Assembly (NCBI RefSeq): GCF_025149915.1
Contig: NZ_CP102278.1
Location: 2,208,501 to 2,272,500, forward strand
Direction of reading: 5' to 3'
Source of the DNA: Coprococcus eutactus
GTDB lineage: Bacteria; Bacillota; Clostridia; Lachnospirales; Lachnospiraceae
Length of the DNA stretch: 64,000 bases
In this document: one piece after another, positions 1 to 7,985 of the stretch
Layout: the number at the start of each line of letters is the position of its first letter
Position numbering within the stretch: position 1 is the stretch's first letter
The notes under the pieces: model-generated
Seen by the model: the letters and a program-made list of their open reading frames with translations, nothing else
What the model was told of the DNA's origin: nothing
Database searches by the model: none
Program-made: the position numbers and the translations under genes

Positions 1-685
1 CTGCCTTCGACTTCATATCAGCAAGCTCCTTGTCTTCAAGATTTTCATAATTGCCACCGTCATCAGTCATTGGATTGCCATCATCGTCTAGCTTAACCTT
101 TGGGAATGTTAGATAGTATATCTTCTGAAAATTGTAATCCTTATACTGCTTCTTGATGTCGGCGGTCAGCTTCTTTCCAAGTTCGTTACGTGTGTTTGTC
201 TCTATCTTGTTCATTATAGAGGTGTCATTGAACACTGAGTCAATCAGCTCATCGCTTATTCCATATTTTTCACGAACTGACTTCGGCACATACGAAGTGA
301 AATCACTGATCAGTCTGTCTCTGGTATTCTCATCATCTTCCGTGAACTCCATTCCTGCATCCTTAGCTGCATCCCCTGCCATCTTGGTCTCCACGATATT
401 ATCTATAACCGTCTGCTTGTACTTATCCTCATCATTTTTGATATCATCATACTGAACCGTTCCTGACAGTATCTCAAGTATACTGTGCAGCATGAGTTCA
501 CCTTTACCTATATTATATTCACCAACAGTCATGACCGCATCACTGCTGTCTGTACCGCTCGCCTCACTCTGTGACTTGCTTTCCGATGCGCTTCCAGTCG
601 TATCTGATGTACTTCCACATCCTGTCAACATAGACAGTCCAAGTACCACCGCACATATACAGCTTGTCAATCTTAATCTCTTCAT
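1..685 (-). CDS. PrsA/SurA-like foldase lipoprotein (partial, C-terminus outside window)
   Basis: The visible 228 residues start with a lipoprotein signal (positive MKRLRL, hydrophobic stretch, LTGC lipobox with Cys near residue 22), then a Ser/Thr-rich linker. A SurA/PrsA-like chaperone region begins near VGEYNIGKGE, and a sequence like the start of a parvulin domain (QKIYYLTFPKV) lies near residue 185. Such proteins assist folding of exported proteins at the outer face of the membrane. GAGG precedes the ATG at 685. It is the last gene seen of the sugar-transporter strand; co-transcription is possible but the 140-nt gap leaves this open. The parvulin core lies beyond base 1, so the class is probable, not proven. 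Confidence 0.75.
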   Translation of the reverse strand, partial: MKRLRLTSCICAVVLGLSMLTGCGSTSDTTGSASESKSQSEASGTDSSDAVMTVGEYNIGKGELMLHSILEILSGTVQYDDIKNDEDKYKQTVIDNIVETKMAGDAAKDAGMEFTEDDENTRDRLISDFTSYVPKSVREKYGISDELIDSVFNDTSIMNKIETNTRNELGKKLTADIKKQYKDYNFQKIYYLTFPKVKLDDDGNPMTDDGGNYENLEDKELADMKSKA

Positions 686-825
686 AATCTACATCCTCTG
701 AATTCTAGATTTCTCTATTTATTATAAACTGAAATCCATGTGCTACCTAAACCGTAAACCCCCAGTTTCCGAAGCACATGTTCCTCACTTGTTATCGCCC
801 CTATTCACTATCTCCTTCAAAATAG

Positions 826-1626
826 CTACTTAATATTGTCTTTATCGTCCCCGCCTTCATCTTCATCAAGGAGCTCGTCTAGATCATCATCATTGAGATC
901 CTTTTCATCTAACTTCAGTCTGGTGATATCGACAAGCTGTTTTGTGACCTTGCCCACTGTGCTGTCATCATCTTCCTCATCTGTCTCAACAGCTTCTCCA
1001 TCCGGATTCTCTATCTTATCGTACAGTCTCACTACAACCATGGAACTTGCATACGCAATGACTCCTATAAGTATAATAAGCCATAACACCCATGTGTAAT
1101 AGAGGATCTTATTGTTTGACGCATAGAGCGCTATAGGCAGTACCCATATAAAAAACATATAGAACCATGATCCAAGATTCGCAATACATATCAGAAATGA
1201 GTTCTTTATATAGTTACCTGTCGTGTTCTCATATCTGGCCACCATCGGGAAAAGCATTGGAAGTGTAAAACTGAGGAACACTGCCTCAAGTGCCATAAGT
1301 CCGAGGATCAGTGCGTATCCCAGGCCTCCCATCGAAAACGAAAGTACATATTCCACATACATCGCTGCCAATATGACCAATATGACAAGCCACACCTTGG
1401 TGGCCGGTTTGAAGTTCTTCTTAAATGCAGACCAGTAGCTCTTCCATACCGGTCCCTCCTGATCCTTCACAAGCTTTGTTGTAAAGGCATACATAGCAGT
1501 AGTTGCCGCTCCTATGGTAAAAATGGGAATACTTGTGATTATAAACAAAATATTGATTATAAATAAGTCTCCGAATTTCTCCAGCTTCTGAAATATATTT
1601 GTTTTGATATTTCCATTCTGTGCCAT
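826..1626 (-). CDS. YesL-like (DUF624) integral membrane protein
   Basis: 266 residues with a DUF624/YesL-type N-terminus (KLEKFGDLFIINILFIITSIPIFTIGAATTA), about five to six membrane segments and an acidic C-terminal tail of about 60 residues rich in Asp and Glu. YesL-type proteins are typically encoded beside carbohydrate ABC transporters of the MalFG type; their biochemical role is not established. Here it lies 74 nt after the second permease gene on the same strand, which fits that context. The acidic tail (EDDDS, DDDLDELLDEDEGGDDKDN) is longer than I would expect and is probably cytoplasmic. Confidence 0.8.
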   Translation of the reverse strand: MAQNGNIKTNIFQKLEKFGDLFIINILFIITSIPIFTIGAATTAMYAFTTKLVKDQEGPVWKSYWSAFKKNFKPATKVWLVILVILAAMYVEYVLSFSMGGLGYALILGLMALEAVFLSFTLPMLFPMVARYENTTGNYIKNSFLICIANLGSWFYMFFIWVLPIALYASNNKILYYTWVLWLIILIGVIAYASSMVVVRLYDKIENPDGEAVETDEEDDDSTVGKVTKQLVDITRLKLDEKDLNDDDLDELLDEDEGGDDKDNIK

Positions 1627-1700
1627 ATGTTCTCCTCAAAAAATACAAGGCACACAATTGCTTGTGTACCTTGTGTGATAAATATTGTATATTGTTGCAA

Positions 1701-2561
1701 TTAACCCTTTACAGCTCCACTTGTCATACCAGCAACGATATTCTTTGCCAGGCACAAGTAAACTATGATAACTGGGAGGATTGAACATGCGATGAACATG
1801 TAAACCTGACCCATATCAAACTTAAGGAAGTCAGCTCCACGAAGAAGTGCTATCAGGATAGGCAATGTCTTCTTGTTGTCTTTCTTAAGAATAAGAGCTG
1901 GTGTGAAGTAGTTATTCCAGCTTGAAACGAATGAGAAGATCGCCTGTACTGCAATAGATGGCTTCATAAGCGGAAGCGCTATCTGATTGAAGATACGGAA
2001 CTCTCCTGCACCGTCTATACGTGCTGACTCAAGCAGCTCCTTCGGAAGTCCTGCGTCCATGGACTGCTTCATGTAGAAGAATACTACAGGTGAAGCAATT
2101 GCTGGAACGATCAGCGGAATAAAGCTGTCCATAAGTCCCATCTTGTCAACCAACTGAACGAAACCTAATGCAGTTACCTGTGTAGGGATCATCATGATTG
2201 CAAGTATGAATGTGAATATTACCTTCTTCAACTTGAAGTCGTATGCATAGATTGCAAACGCTGTTACTGTTGAGAAGTATGTACATAAGAATGCTGTGCA
2301 TGCAGCAACTATAAAACTGTTAAGCAAACCTGTAAATATAGGCTGTGAACCATGGATAATATTTTTGAAGTTCTGAGCAGCATATTTACTTGGAATCATG
2401 GTGAATCCACGATTAAGTTCAGCATTCGATCTTGTCGCATTTATAAAAAGTACATAGAACCAGAACAGACACAGAATTGATATAATAACGAATACTGTAT
2501 ACGCTATCACTCGTCTCGTCTTGACTGGCAAACCTTTTTCTTTCTTTCCGTCCATATTCAT
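1701..2561 (-). CDS. Sugar ABC transporter permease, MalG/AraQ type
   Basis: 286 residues, six predicted membrane segments and the inner-membrane permease signature with the EAA loop (ELLESARIDGAGEFRIFNQIALPLMKPS) that contacts the ATPase subunit. This is the second permease of a CUT1-type importer for oligosaccharides or glycosides. It starts 8 nt after the stop of the first permease gene, so the two are translationally linked. No ATPase gene is present; CUT1 systems often share an MsmK/MalK-type ATPase encoded elsewhere. Substrate cannot be read from the sequence. Confidence 0.92.
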   Translation of the reverse strand: MNMDGKKEKGLPVKTRRVIAYTVFVIISILCLFWFYVLFINATRSNAELNRGFTMIPSKYAAQNFKNIIHGSQPIFTGLLNSFIVAACTAFLCTYFSTVTAFAIYAYDFKLKKVIFTFILAIMMIPTQVTALGFVQLVDKMGLMDSFIPLIVPAIASPVVFFYMKQSMDAGLPKELLESARIDGAGEFRIFNQIALPLMKPSIAVQAIFSFVSSWNNYFTPALILKKDNKKTLPILIALLRGADFLKFDMGQVYMFIACSILPVIIVYLCLAKNIVAGMTSGAVKG

Positions 2562-2569
2562 CCCCCTTT

Positions 2570-3484
2570 CTATTTCTCGGTCTGCTTATTCATTTTGAAT
2601 ACAATCATACTCAAGATACCGGTTACAATGAACATGAATACGGAAAGGGCACCGCCCATACCATAATTCTTACTGAACAAGTGCTTGTTCAGAGCCATGA
2701 TAAGTGTCATGGTTGTGTTCTTCGGTCCACCTGCACCGTTTGTCAGGATCTGCGGAACATCGAACATCTGGAGACCACCGATAAGAGATGTGATCATAAC
2801 ATATATCAAGATAGGTCTCAGTATAGGAAGTGTGATCTTGAAGAACACCTGGTTAGATGTAGCTCCATCCACCTCGGCCGCCTCATAAAGTGATGTGTCA
2901 ATTCCAAGCATACCTGCCAGAAGAAGAATCGTTGTATTACCAAACCACATCAAGAAGTTCATGAATGCAACAAGTGTTCTTGCTGAACCTGTATGTCCAA
3001 GGAAATCGTATGGACTTCCCTCAGCTACTACTCCCATGCTCTGTAACATGCCATTGATAGGGCCAACCTTGGAGAACAGAGCAAAGAACAGCATCGCAAA
3101 AGCAGATGCCATGATCAGGTTTGGAAGATATATAACTGTCTGGAAGAATGCCTTACCCTTGAGTTTCAGGCTTGGGTTAGCAAACCATGATGCAAGGAGA
3201 AGTGATATAAGGATCTGTGGAATGAATCCCATGATCCACATGATCATTGTATTTCCTAAATATTTCCAAATGTCGCTACCAGAAAACATTGTTTTATAGT
3301 TATCCAATCCCACCGGGTCAGGACCAATTTCCATAATTCCATCAAAGAAGTGCTTGAAAAAACTGTTATAGATAGTTGAGCACAGAGGAACCAACTGGAA
3401 AATTATGAAAACAACCGCAAACGGAATCAAGAAAAAGTATCCCCAACGGTTATAGCGTACTACATTGCCTTTTTTACTTTTCAT
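2570..3484 (-). CDS. Sugar ABC transporter permease, MalF/UgpA type
   Basis: 304 residues with six membrane segments and the EAA loop (SLYEAAEVDGATSNQVFFKITLPILRP). It is the first permease of the CUT1 importer and pairs with the gene at 1701-2561. The ATG at 3484 is preceded by a GGGAGG-type site. A terminator-like hairpin separates it from the binding-protein gene upstream, an arrangement that usually gives more binding protein than permease from one promoter. Confidence 0.92.
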   Translation of the reverse strand: MKSKKGNVVRYNRWGYFFLIPFAVVFIIFQLVPLCSTIYNSFFKHFFDGIMEIGPDPVGLDNYKTMFSGSDIWKYLGNTMIMWIMGFIPQILISLLLASWFANPSLKLKGKAFFQTVIYLPNLIMASAFAMLFFALFSKVGPINGMLQSMGVVAEGSPYDFLGHTGSARTLVAFMNFLMWFGNTTILLLAGMLGIDTSLYEAAEVDGATSNQVFFKITLPILRPILIYVMITSLIGGLQMFDVPQILTNGAGGPKNTTMTLIMALNKHLFSKNYGMGGALSVFMFIVTGILSMIVFKMNKQTEK

Positions 3485-3516
3485 TCTATAACCTCCCTAG
3501 TCAAATCTGTATGAGC

Positions 3517-3556
3517 ATAAAAAACGTGCCTGTCTGGCACCTGCCAGACAGGCACG
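3517..3556 (-). terminator. Terminator-like hairpin between binding-protein and permease genes
   Basis: A perfect 15-bp inverted repeat (3525-3539 with 3542-3556) with a 2-nt centre is followed on the minus strand by six T. It sits 40 nt after the binding-protein stop codon and 40 nt before the permease start. It probably acts as a partial terminator and 3'-end stabiliser. Confidence 0.85.
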
Positions 3557-3596
3557 CGTATAATACTATGCTTGTGTTATACAGACCTATTATTGA

Positions 3597-5018
3597 TTAC
3601 TCTACTGTGATTGCTGGATACTTTGTAGCAACATCCTGCTTGAATGCCTCAATAGCCTCATCATATGTAGCGTACTGACCTGAGAAGTAATCCTTCATGA
3701 TCTTCTGGAATGACTCGTTACATCCCTGATCGTAAGCTGAAAGGTTTGAAAGATCAATCTTCTCAACATTCTCTGTGAATAATCCGAATGGGTTCTGTCC
3801 ACCAAGAACTGAGAATCCAAATGAATCATCTGATGCTAAGCTTGACAGAACGTTCTTATTGTTTATACAATCACTATCCTTTGAAACGATATCCTTAAGG
3901 ATTGTCTCATCTGTTGTCATCTTTCTCATGATATCAGCAACAAGTGTTGGGTTGTCTGTACCTGTAGCTGCACAGATCCATGTACCGCCCCAGTAGAATG
4001 CCTGAGGTCCTTCTGTTGCGCCCCAACCGCCTGCATGTGCGATTGACTTCTCATCATCCTGACCCATTGAGAAGTTGATCAGCCAAGCTGGTCCGAAGTA
4101 TGCGAATACCTTACCGTCTGGATAGAATCCTGCTGACCACTCATCGCTCCAAAGGTCACCAGTTGTTGTCTGTCCAGCTTCGTATGATGCCTTCTCTGCA
4201 TCTGCCCAAGCCTTGAACTGTGGATCGATGTTGAGCTTGCCATCCTCAACCCACTTGCTTGATACGTTGTTTGAATATACACGGTATGAGTCATTAACTG
4301 TTGCTGTGAGCTTGTAACCCTTAGCTGCTAACTCTGAACCTGTTGCATAGAATGTATCCCAATCTGATACGTGCTTCTGAACCTCTGCAGGATCATCTGA
4401 TCCCCACATATCCTTTGCGATTTCTCTGTTGTAGATAAGAACACCAGGTGTTGACTGCCATGATACACCCTTAAGTACTCCGTTTGAATCCTCAAGAATC
4501 TTCTTTGTGTAATCATACTGGTTAGCAAGTTCATCATCTGTGATACCAAGATCTGATACTGCCATTGTATAATCTGTATCACTGTACTTAAGTGCGTAAT
4601 CAGCCTCTACGAGGAAGATATCGATCTTGTCATCTGCTGATGCATCTGCCTGCTTAAGTAACTGCTGATCCAGGTTGTTCTGGTATGCATTGTCATTGTT
4701 TGGTGTGATTGTCCAAACAACGTCTACATCACCAATCTTACCATGTGTTGCATCAACCTCTTCGTATCCTGGATAGTGATCTGTAATTCTTGACTTGAAC
4801 TCCTCGTTCCAAGCGTAGATGTTAAGAACCTTGCCCTCATCACTGCCGCTTACTTCTGCCTCTGAAGTAGCATCTGATGCGTCGTCCTTTGCTGCCTCTG
4901 TTGTTGTGTCGTCCTTCTTAGCCTCTGTTGTTGCGTCATCATTACCACCACAAGCTACGAGTGAAAGTCCCATAGCACATGCTAATGAAAGAACTAATGC
5001 CTTCTTGAATTTTCTCAC
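3597..5018 (-). CDS. Extracellular sugar-binding lipoprotein of the ABC importer
   Basis: 473 residues. The N-terminus is a lipoprotein signal (MRKFKKALVLSLACAMGLSLVACGG) with lipobox LVAC, Cys near residue 23, then a low-complexity Asp/Thr/Ala linker to about residue 60. The rest resembles cluster-1 solute-binding proteins, including LNIYAWNEEFK at the domain start and aromatic residues near WGGTWICAATG late in the chain. It delivers a sugar to the permeases encoded downstream. A long leader (about 200 nt) separates it from the likely promoter. The codon for the start has a GGAGG site about 8 nt upstream. Substrate is unknown. Confidence 0.9.
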   Translation of the reverse strand: MRKFKKALVLSLACAMGLSLVACGGNDDATTEAKKDDTTTEAAKDDASDATSEAEVSGSDEGKVLNIYAWNEEFKSRITDHYPGYEEVDATHGKIGDVDVVWTITPNNDNAYQNNLDQQLLKQADASADDKIDIFLVEADYALKYSDTDYTMAVSDLGITDDELANQYDYTKKILEDSNGVLKGVSWQSTPGVLIYNREIAKDMWGSDDPAEVQKHVSDWDTFYATGSELAAKGYKLTATVNDSYRVYSNNVSSKWVEDGKLNIDPQFKAWADAEKASYEAGQTTTGDLWSDEWSAGFYPDGKVFAYFGPAWLINFSMGQDDEKSIAHAGGWGATEGPQAFYWGGTWICAATGTDNPTLVADIMRKMTTDETILKDIVSKDSDCINNKNVLSSLASDDSFGFSVLGGQNPFGLFTENVEKIDLSNLSAYDQGCNESFQKIMKDYFSGQYATYDEAIEAFKQDVATKYPAITVE

Positions 5019-5059
5019 AAAAAAACCCTCCTTAAAAAATATAATCTTTTACTCAAATG

Positions 5060-5072
5060 TGGCAACTTGCCA
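5060..5072. promoter_or_regulatory. Small perfect palindrome in the binding-protein leader
   Basis: TGGCAA-C-TTGCCA, 13 bp, lies 42 nt upstream of the start codon at 5018. It could be a LacI-type half-symmetric operator or part of an mRNA hairpin near the ribosome binding site. Function is not established. Confidence 0.3.
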
Positions 5073-5225
5073 AACCCCTTTCATACCGGCTAGGCAACCA
5101 ATAATCAGTCATCTGTCAATTTAGCCAACTTTCGAGTTTGTTTTATGAACTTGATAAGCAATTTTACTAATCGTTGCTAACAGTTCATTACCCATTTTAC
5201 ATCGCTTTTCCTTAGCGACAATGTC

Positions 5226-5254
5226 ATTATAGGACATATTAGACAATAATGCAA
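5226..5254 (-). promoter_or_regulatory. Candidate promoter of the sugar-transporter operon
   Basis: On the minus strand a perfect TATAAT (5226-5231) is preceded at 17 bp by TTGCAT (5249-5254). It would give a leader of about 200 nt before the binding-protein gene. The -35 match is only partial. Confidence 0.45.
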
Positions 5255-5307
5255 GTACTTTTTTCGCTTTTTTATGGTAAATTTGTAAATAACTCAGCTA
5301 AATAGCC

Positions 5308-6522
5308 TTATTTAACCCTGCTGCCTATGTATTCTTTGATCAAATCCGCCTCTTTTTGTGGATTATATACAATCAAGCGGTCAGGACCAGACATTTCGGT
5401 CATCTCTACATTGCTGTGCGACTCTGCATATTCTTTATAGTATGAATTGTATGTGCCAGCAGGGTCTTCCTCGGAATTTTGCACCAGATCTTCGTATGTC
5501 TCCAGTGTATCATCATCCTGATGGAGAAACGGATCTGTAAAAGGATTGCAGTATATCATATACATAGGTGTATTTTGTGGAAAACCAAGTGCAGCCACCT
5601 TGTTAGCATTTTTCACAAGGTTCTTGTCCTCATTGTACATACCCTGGGTATAAAGTCCCTTTTCAATAATGGCATTTCTCCTATCCATCTGATCCTTTGT
5701 GTATATATTGTAGGAATTATCAGGCAGCACACTGTCTGAAAGTCTCTGTCCGCCAATCTTGACAAGCTCAAGCATGATTTTATTTTCAAACGAACAATAT
5801 GCATCCTCATCCATTCCCTCATACTGATCTGGGAAATACATCTGGAGTCCCACTATCGCCTCCACCTCGTCAGGATACTCATCTGCCCAATCCACAGCCA
5901 ATGTTCCGCCGCTCTTGCTCGCCACAAGTATATATGAAGTTCTTCCTGTGACAGTCTTGACTGCCGCTCTTGTCTCGGCCAGCATTGAGTCTATGTCCTT
6001 CGGCGCATCCCAGTCATCACTGTAGCCACTTCCGCTCCTGTCCACATATATGAGTTCATAGTCAGAAAGTTCATCGAACAACGGTTCAAGTGCTATAGAA
6101 TCATCTGCAGTCTTATTCGAGTGTATGAACACAAGAGCATGCTTCGCTGTTTCATCTCCCCTATGTACGACATGTATCTCATGTCCGTCTATCTCCACCA
6201 TCTGTCCCGGAGGGGTCATATACTTCTCCTCTTCCTTAAGTGCTTTCCTATGTTTTACATTTGCATAGATAAGCACGCTGCCAAGTGTCACGATAGTCGC
6301 CAGCAGGACTATCCCCACGGCCTTAAGGATCATTTTCCCCAGTTTCTTTCGCTCTTTATTCTTTTCTTCCTTTGTCATACCCATGCTCACCGACTTCAGC
6401 GGCTCATTATGCGCAAGTTTCGGGATCATCTTCTCCCCCCCGGCTGTCGCGCTCTTCTTTTGTGCATTTCTCTCGTTAACTTTCTCATTGCTTTTTCCAT
6501 TTGTTTTCTTGTCAATACTCAT
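5308..6522 (-). CDS. Membrane-anchored alpha/beta-hydrolase-fold protein
   Basis: 404 residues. A Lys/Asn-rich cytoplasmic N-terminus (about 65 residues) is followed by one membrane segment (about 68-90) and an extracellular alpha/beta-hydrolase domain. ALVFIHSN is the oxyanion strand, YVDRSGSGYS follows it, and the nucleophile elbow is SKSGG in LVASKSGGTLAVDW. A C-terminal motif (SGPDRLIVYNP) sits where the catalytic His is normally found in the pattern H-x6-P; here that position is Asp. The Ser is present but the His seems lost, so ordinary esterase activity is doubtful. It is monocistronic, and diverges from the gene at 6735. Confidence 0.8.
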   Translation of the reverse strand: MSIDKKTNGKSNEKVNERNAQKKSATAGGEKMIPKLAHNEPLKSVSMGMTKEEKNKERKKLGKMILKAVGIVLLATIVTLGSVLIYANVKHRKALKEEEKYMTPPGQMVEIDGHEIHVVHRGDETAKHALVFIHSNKTADDSIALEPLFDELSDYELIYVDRSGSGYSDDWDAPKDIDSMLAETRAAVKTVTGRTSYILVASKSGGTLAVDWADEYPDEVEAIVGLQMYFPDQYEGMDEDAYCSFENKIMLELVKIGGQRLSDSVLPDNSYNIYTKDQMDRRNAIIEKGLYTQGMYNEDKNLVKNANKVAALGFPQNTPMYMIYCNPFTDPFLHQDDDTLETYEDLVQNSEEDPAGTYNSYYKEYAESHSNVEMTEMSGPDRLIVYNPQKEADLIKEYIGSRVK

Positions 6523-6642
6523 ACCCGCGCTTTTACCTCTATCTATTTTTAGTAATTGTGTCCAATTTTATATGGCACAGCATAATACAATCTATCATAT
6601 ACCAACAAATGTTAAAAGTAAATAAATTCTAATTTACCTCGG

Positions 6643-6671
6643 TTTACTTATATTTTTCTTTATGCTACTAT
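6643..6671 (+). promoter_or_regulatory. Candidate promoter for the exported protein at 6735
   Basis: TTTACT (6643-6648), 17 bp, TACTAT (6666-6671). It lies 64 nt before the ATG at 6735 in an AT-rich divergent spacer. Confidence 0.5.
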
Positions 6672-6734
6672 CAAATACAGAACAGGCCAAAAGTCTTTCT
6701 TAAATAATATAGAAAGGACATAACATCAAATACT

Positions 6735-7841
6735 ATGTCAGGAAAGAACAAGAAATCAAAGAATAAGCGCTCATCCTCCAACTCGCAGGTAAAGCCGGAG
6801 GCTCTGGCTAAACAGACGAAACAGGCAGTTCAGGATGTGCCAGCAAAACAGACGAAACAGGCTGCTCAATCCGGGCTTCAGGAAAACAGGGACATCAAGG
6901 CAGCCGATTACCAAAAGTGCAAGCAAAAGGCTAACAGCAAGCCGGAAACAAATGGCAAATCCGAACCCGATATCAAGTCAAAATCAACCGGCAAAATAGA
7001 GGTTGCCACAGAGAACCAGCCAGTGAAATTCCGCAGGATAAGCGTAGAGGGTGTGGACGACCGAATGCCCCACAGCAAACCGGCGAAGAAAAGCCTCCAC
7101 GCTGACAGCAACCTTGATATGCTGGGAATGAGTAAAAAGCAGCGCCGCGCTGCCAGAAAAGAGCTCTATCAAAAGAACACAGAGGGAATGTCCCGAAGGG
7201 AAAAGTTCTCCTATTTCTTTGACTATTACAAATGGAGAGTGATAACTCCTATCCTTGTCGTTGCATTTTTATGTTATCTCGGAGGCACCATATACATGAA
7301 CAAAAGACCAGTCGCCCTGGGGTTTGTCGTGTTGAACGCACAGGATGCAGACATTGTCAACCTGTCATTTGAAGATGACTATATCGACCACTTCGGCATA
7401 ACCGGCAGCTATCAGTTCAAGGAGTCGGTCGGACTCGATATCGACTACGACTATTACCTCGAGCACTCCGAATACGTCCAGACCAGCAATAGCACCGACT
7501 ACAGCATCCTGTCATCGGACTGTGATCTTGGATCTTATGATGTAATAATCAGCAACACCACAGGAGTTAAGTACTGTGCAGCTCAGAACATAGCAAAGCC
7601 CTTAAAAGGTTATCTGAGCGAGGACGCATACGCCAAGCTCGAACCTTATATGGTAGAATTTAACGATCCAAACGGAACAGCAAGAACATACGCCATCGAT
7701 ATCAGTGACACACAGTTTGCAAAGGATCTGGATACCGGATACGCAGATGTATACGTAGCATTTCCGGGAGTCATAGACAGAAATTATACCAACTCACTCA
7801 GGTTACTGAATTATGTCCTCGGCATAGATCTAACCGAATAA
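6735..7841 (+). CDS. Single-pass membrane protein with Lys-rich cytoplasmic head, unknown function
   Basis: 368 residues. The first about 155 are Lys/Gln/Ser-rich and disordered, including a near-repeat (AKQTKQAVQDVPAKQTKQAAQ). A membrane segment (WRVITPILVVAFLCYLGGTIYM) follows near residue 175, then an extracellular domain of about 180 residues rich in Asp and Tyr with no motif I recognise. The topology (positive head in, domain out) is clear; the function is not. It diverges from the hydrolase gene and ends at a strong bidirectional terminator. An AGAAAGGA site precedes the ATG. Confidence 0.75.
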   Translation: MSGKNKKSKNKRSSSNSQVKPEALAKQTKQAVQDVPAKQTKQAAQSGLQENRDIKAADYQKCKQKANSKPETNGKSEPDIKSKSTGKIEVATENQPVKFRRISVEGVDDRMPHSKPAKKSLHADSNLDMLGMSKKQRRAARKELYQKNTEGMSRREKFSYFFDYYKWRVITPILVVAFLCYLGGTIYMNKRPVALGFVVLNAQDADIVNLSFEDDYIDHFGITGSYQFKESVGLDIDYDYYLEHSEYVQTSNSTDYSILSSDCDLGSYDVIISNTTGVKYCAAQNIAKPLKGYLSEDAYAKLEPYMVEFNDPNGTARTYAIDISDTQFAKDLDTGYADVYVAFPGVIDRNYTNSLRLLNYVLGIDLTE

Positions 7842-7868
7842 TAGATCACTGTAAATCATATAAAAGGG

Positions 7869-7930
7869 AAAAACGCATGATGCATTTGCCTCCCGTCACA
7901 CGGAAAGGATAAAATACATCATGCGTTTTT
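7869..7930. terminator. Bidirectional terminator between 7841 and 7986
   Basis: A 14-bp perfect stem (7869-7882 with 7917-7930) has A-run on the left and T-run on the right, so it can stop transcription of both the exported-protein gene (+) and the ABC-F gene (-). Confidence 0.85.
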
Positions 7931-7985
7931 CGTTTGCTCATATCAATATATTCTATTATATATATTTTTGGGGGATCTGCCGCTA

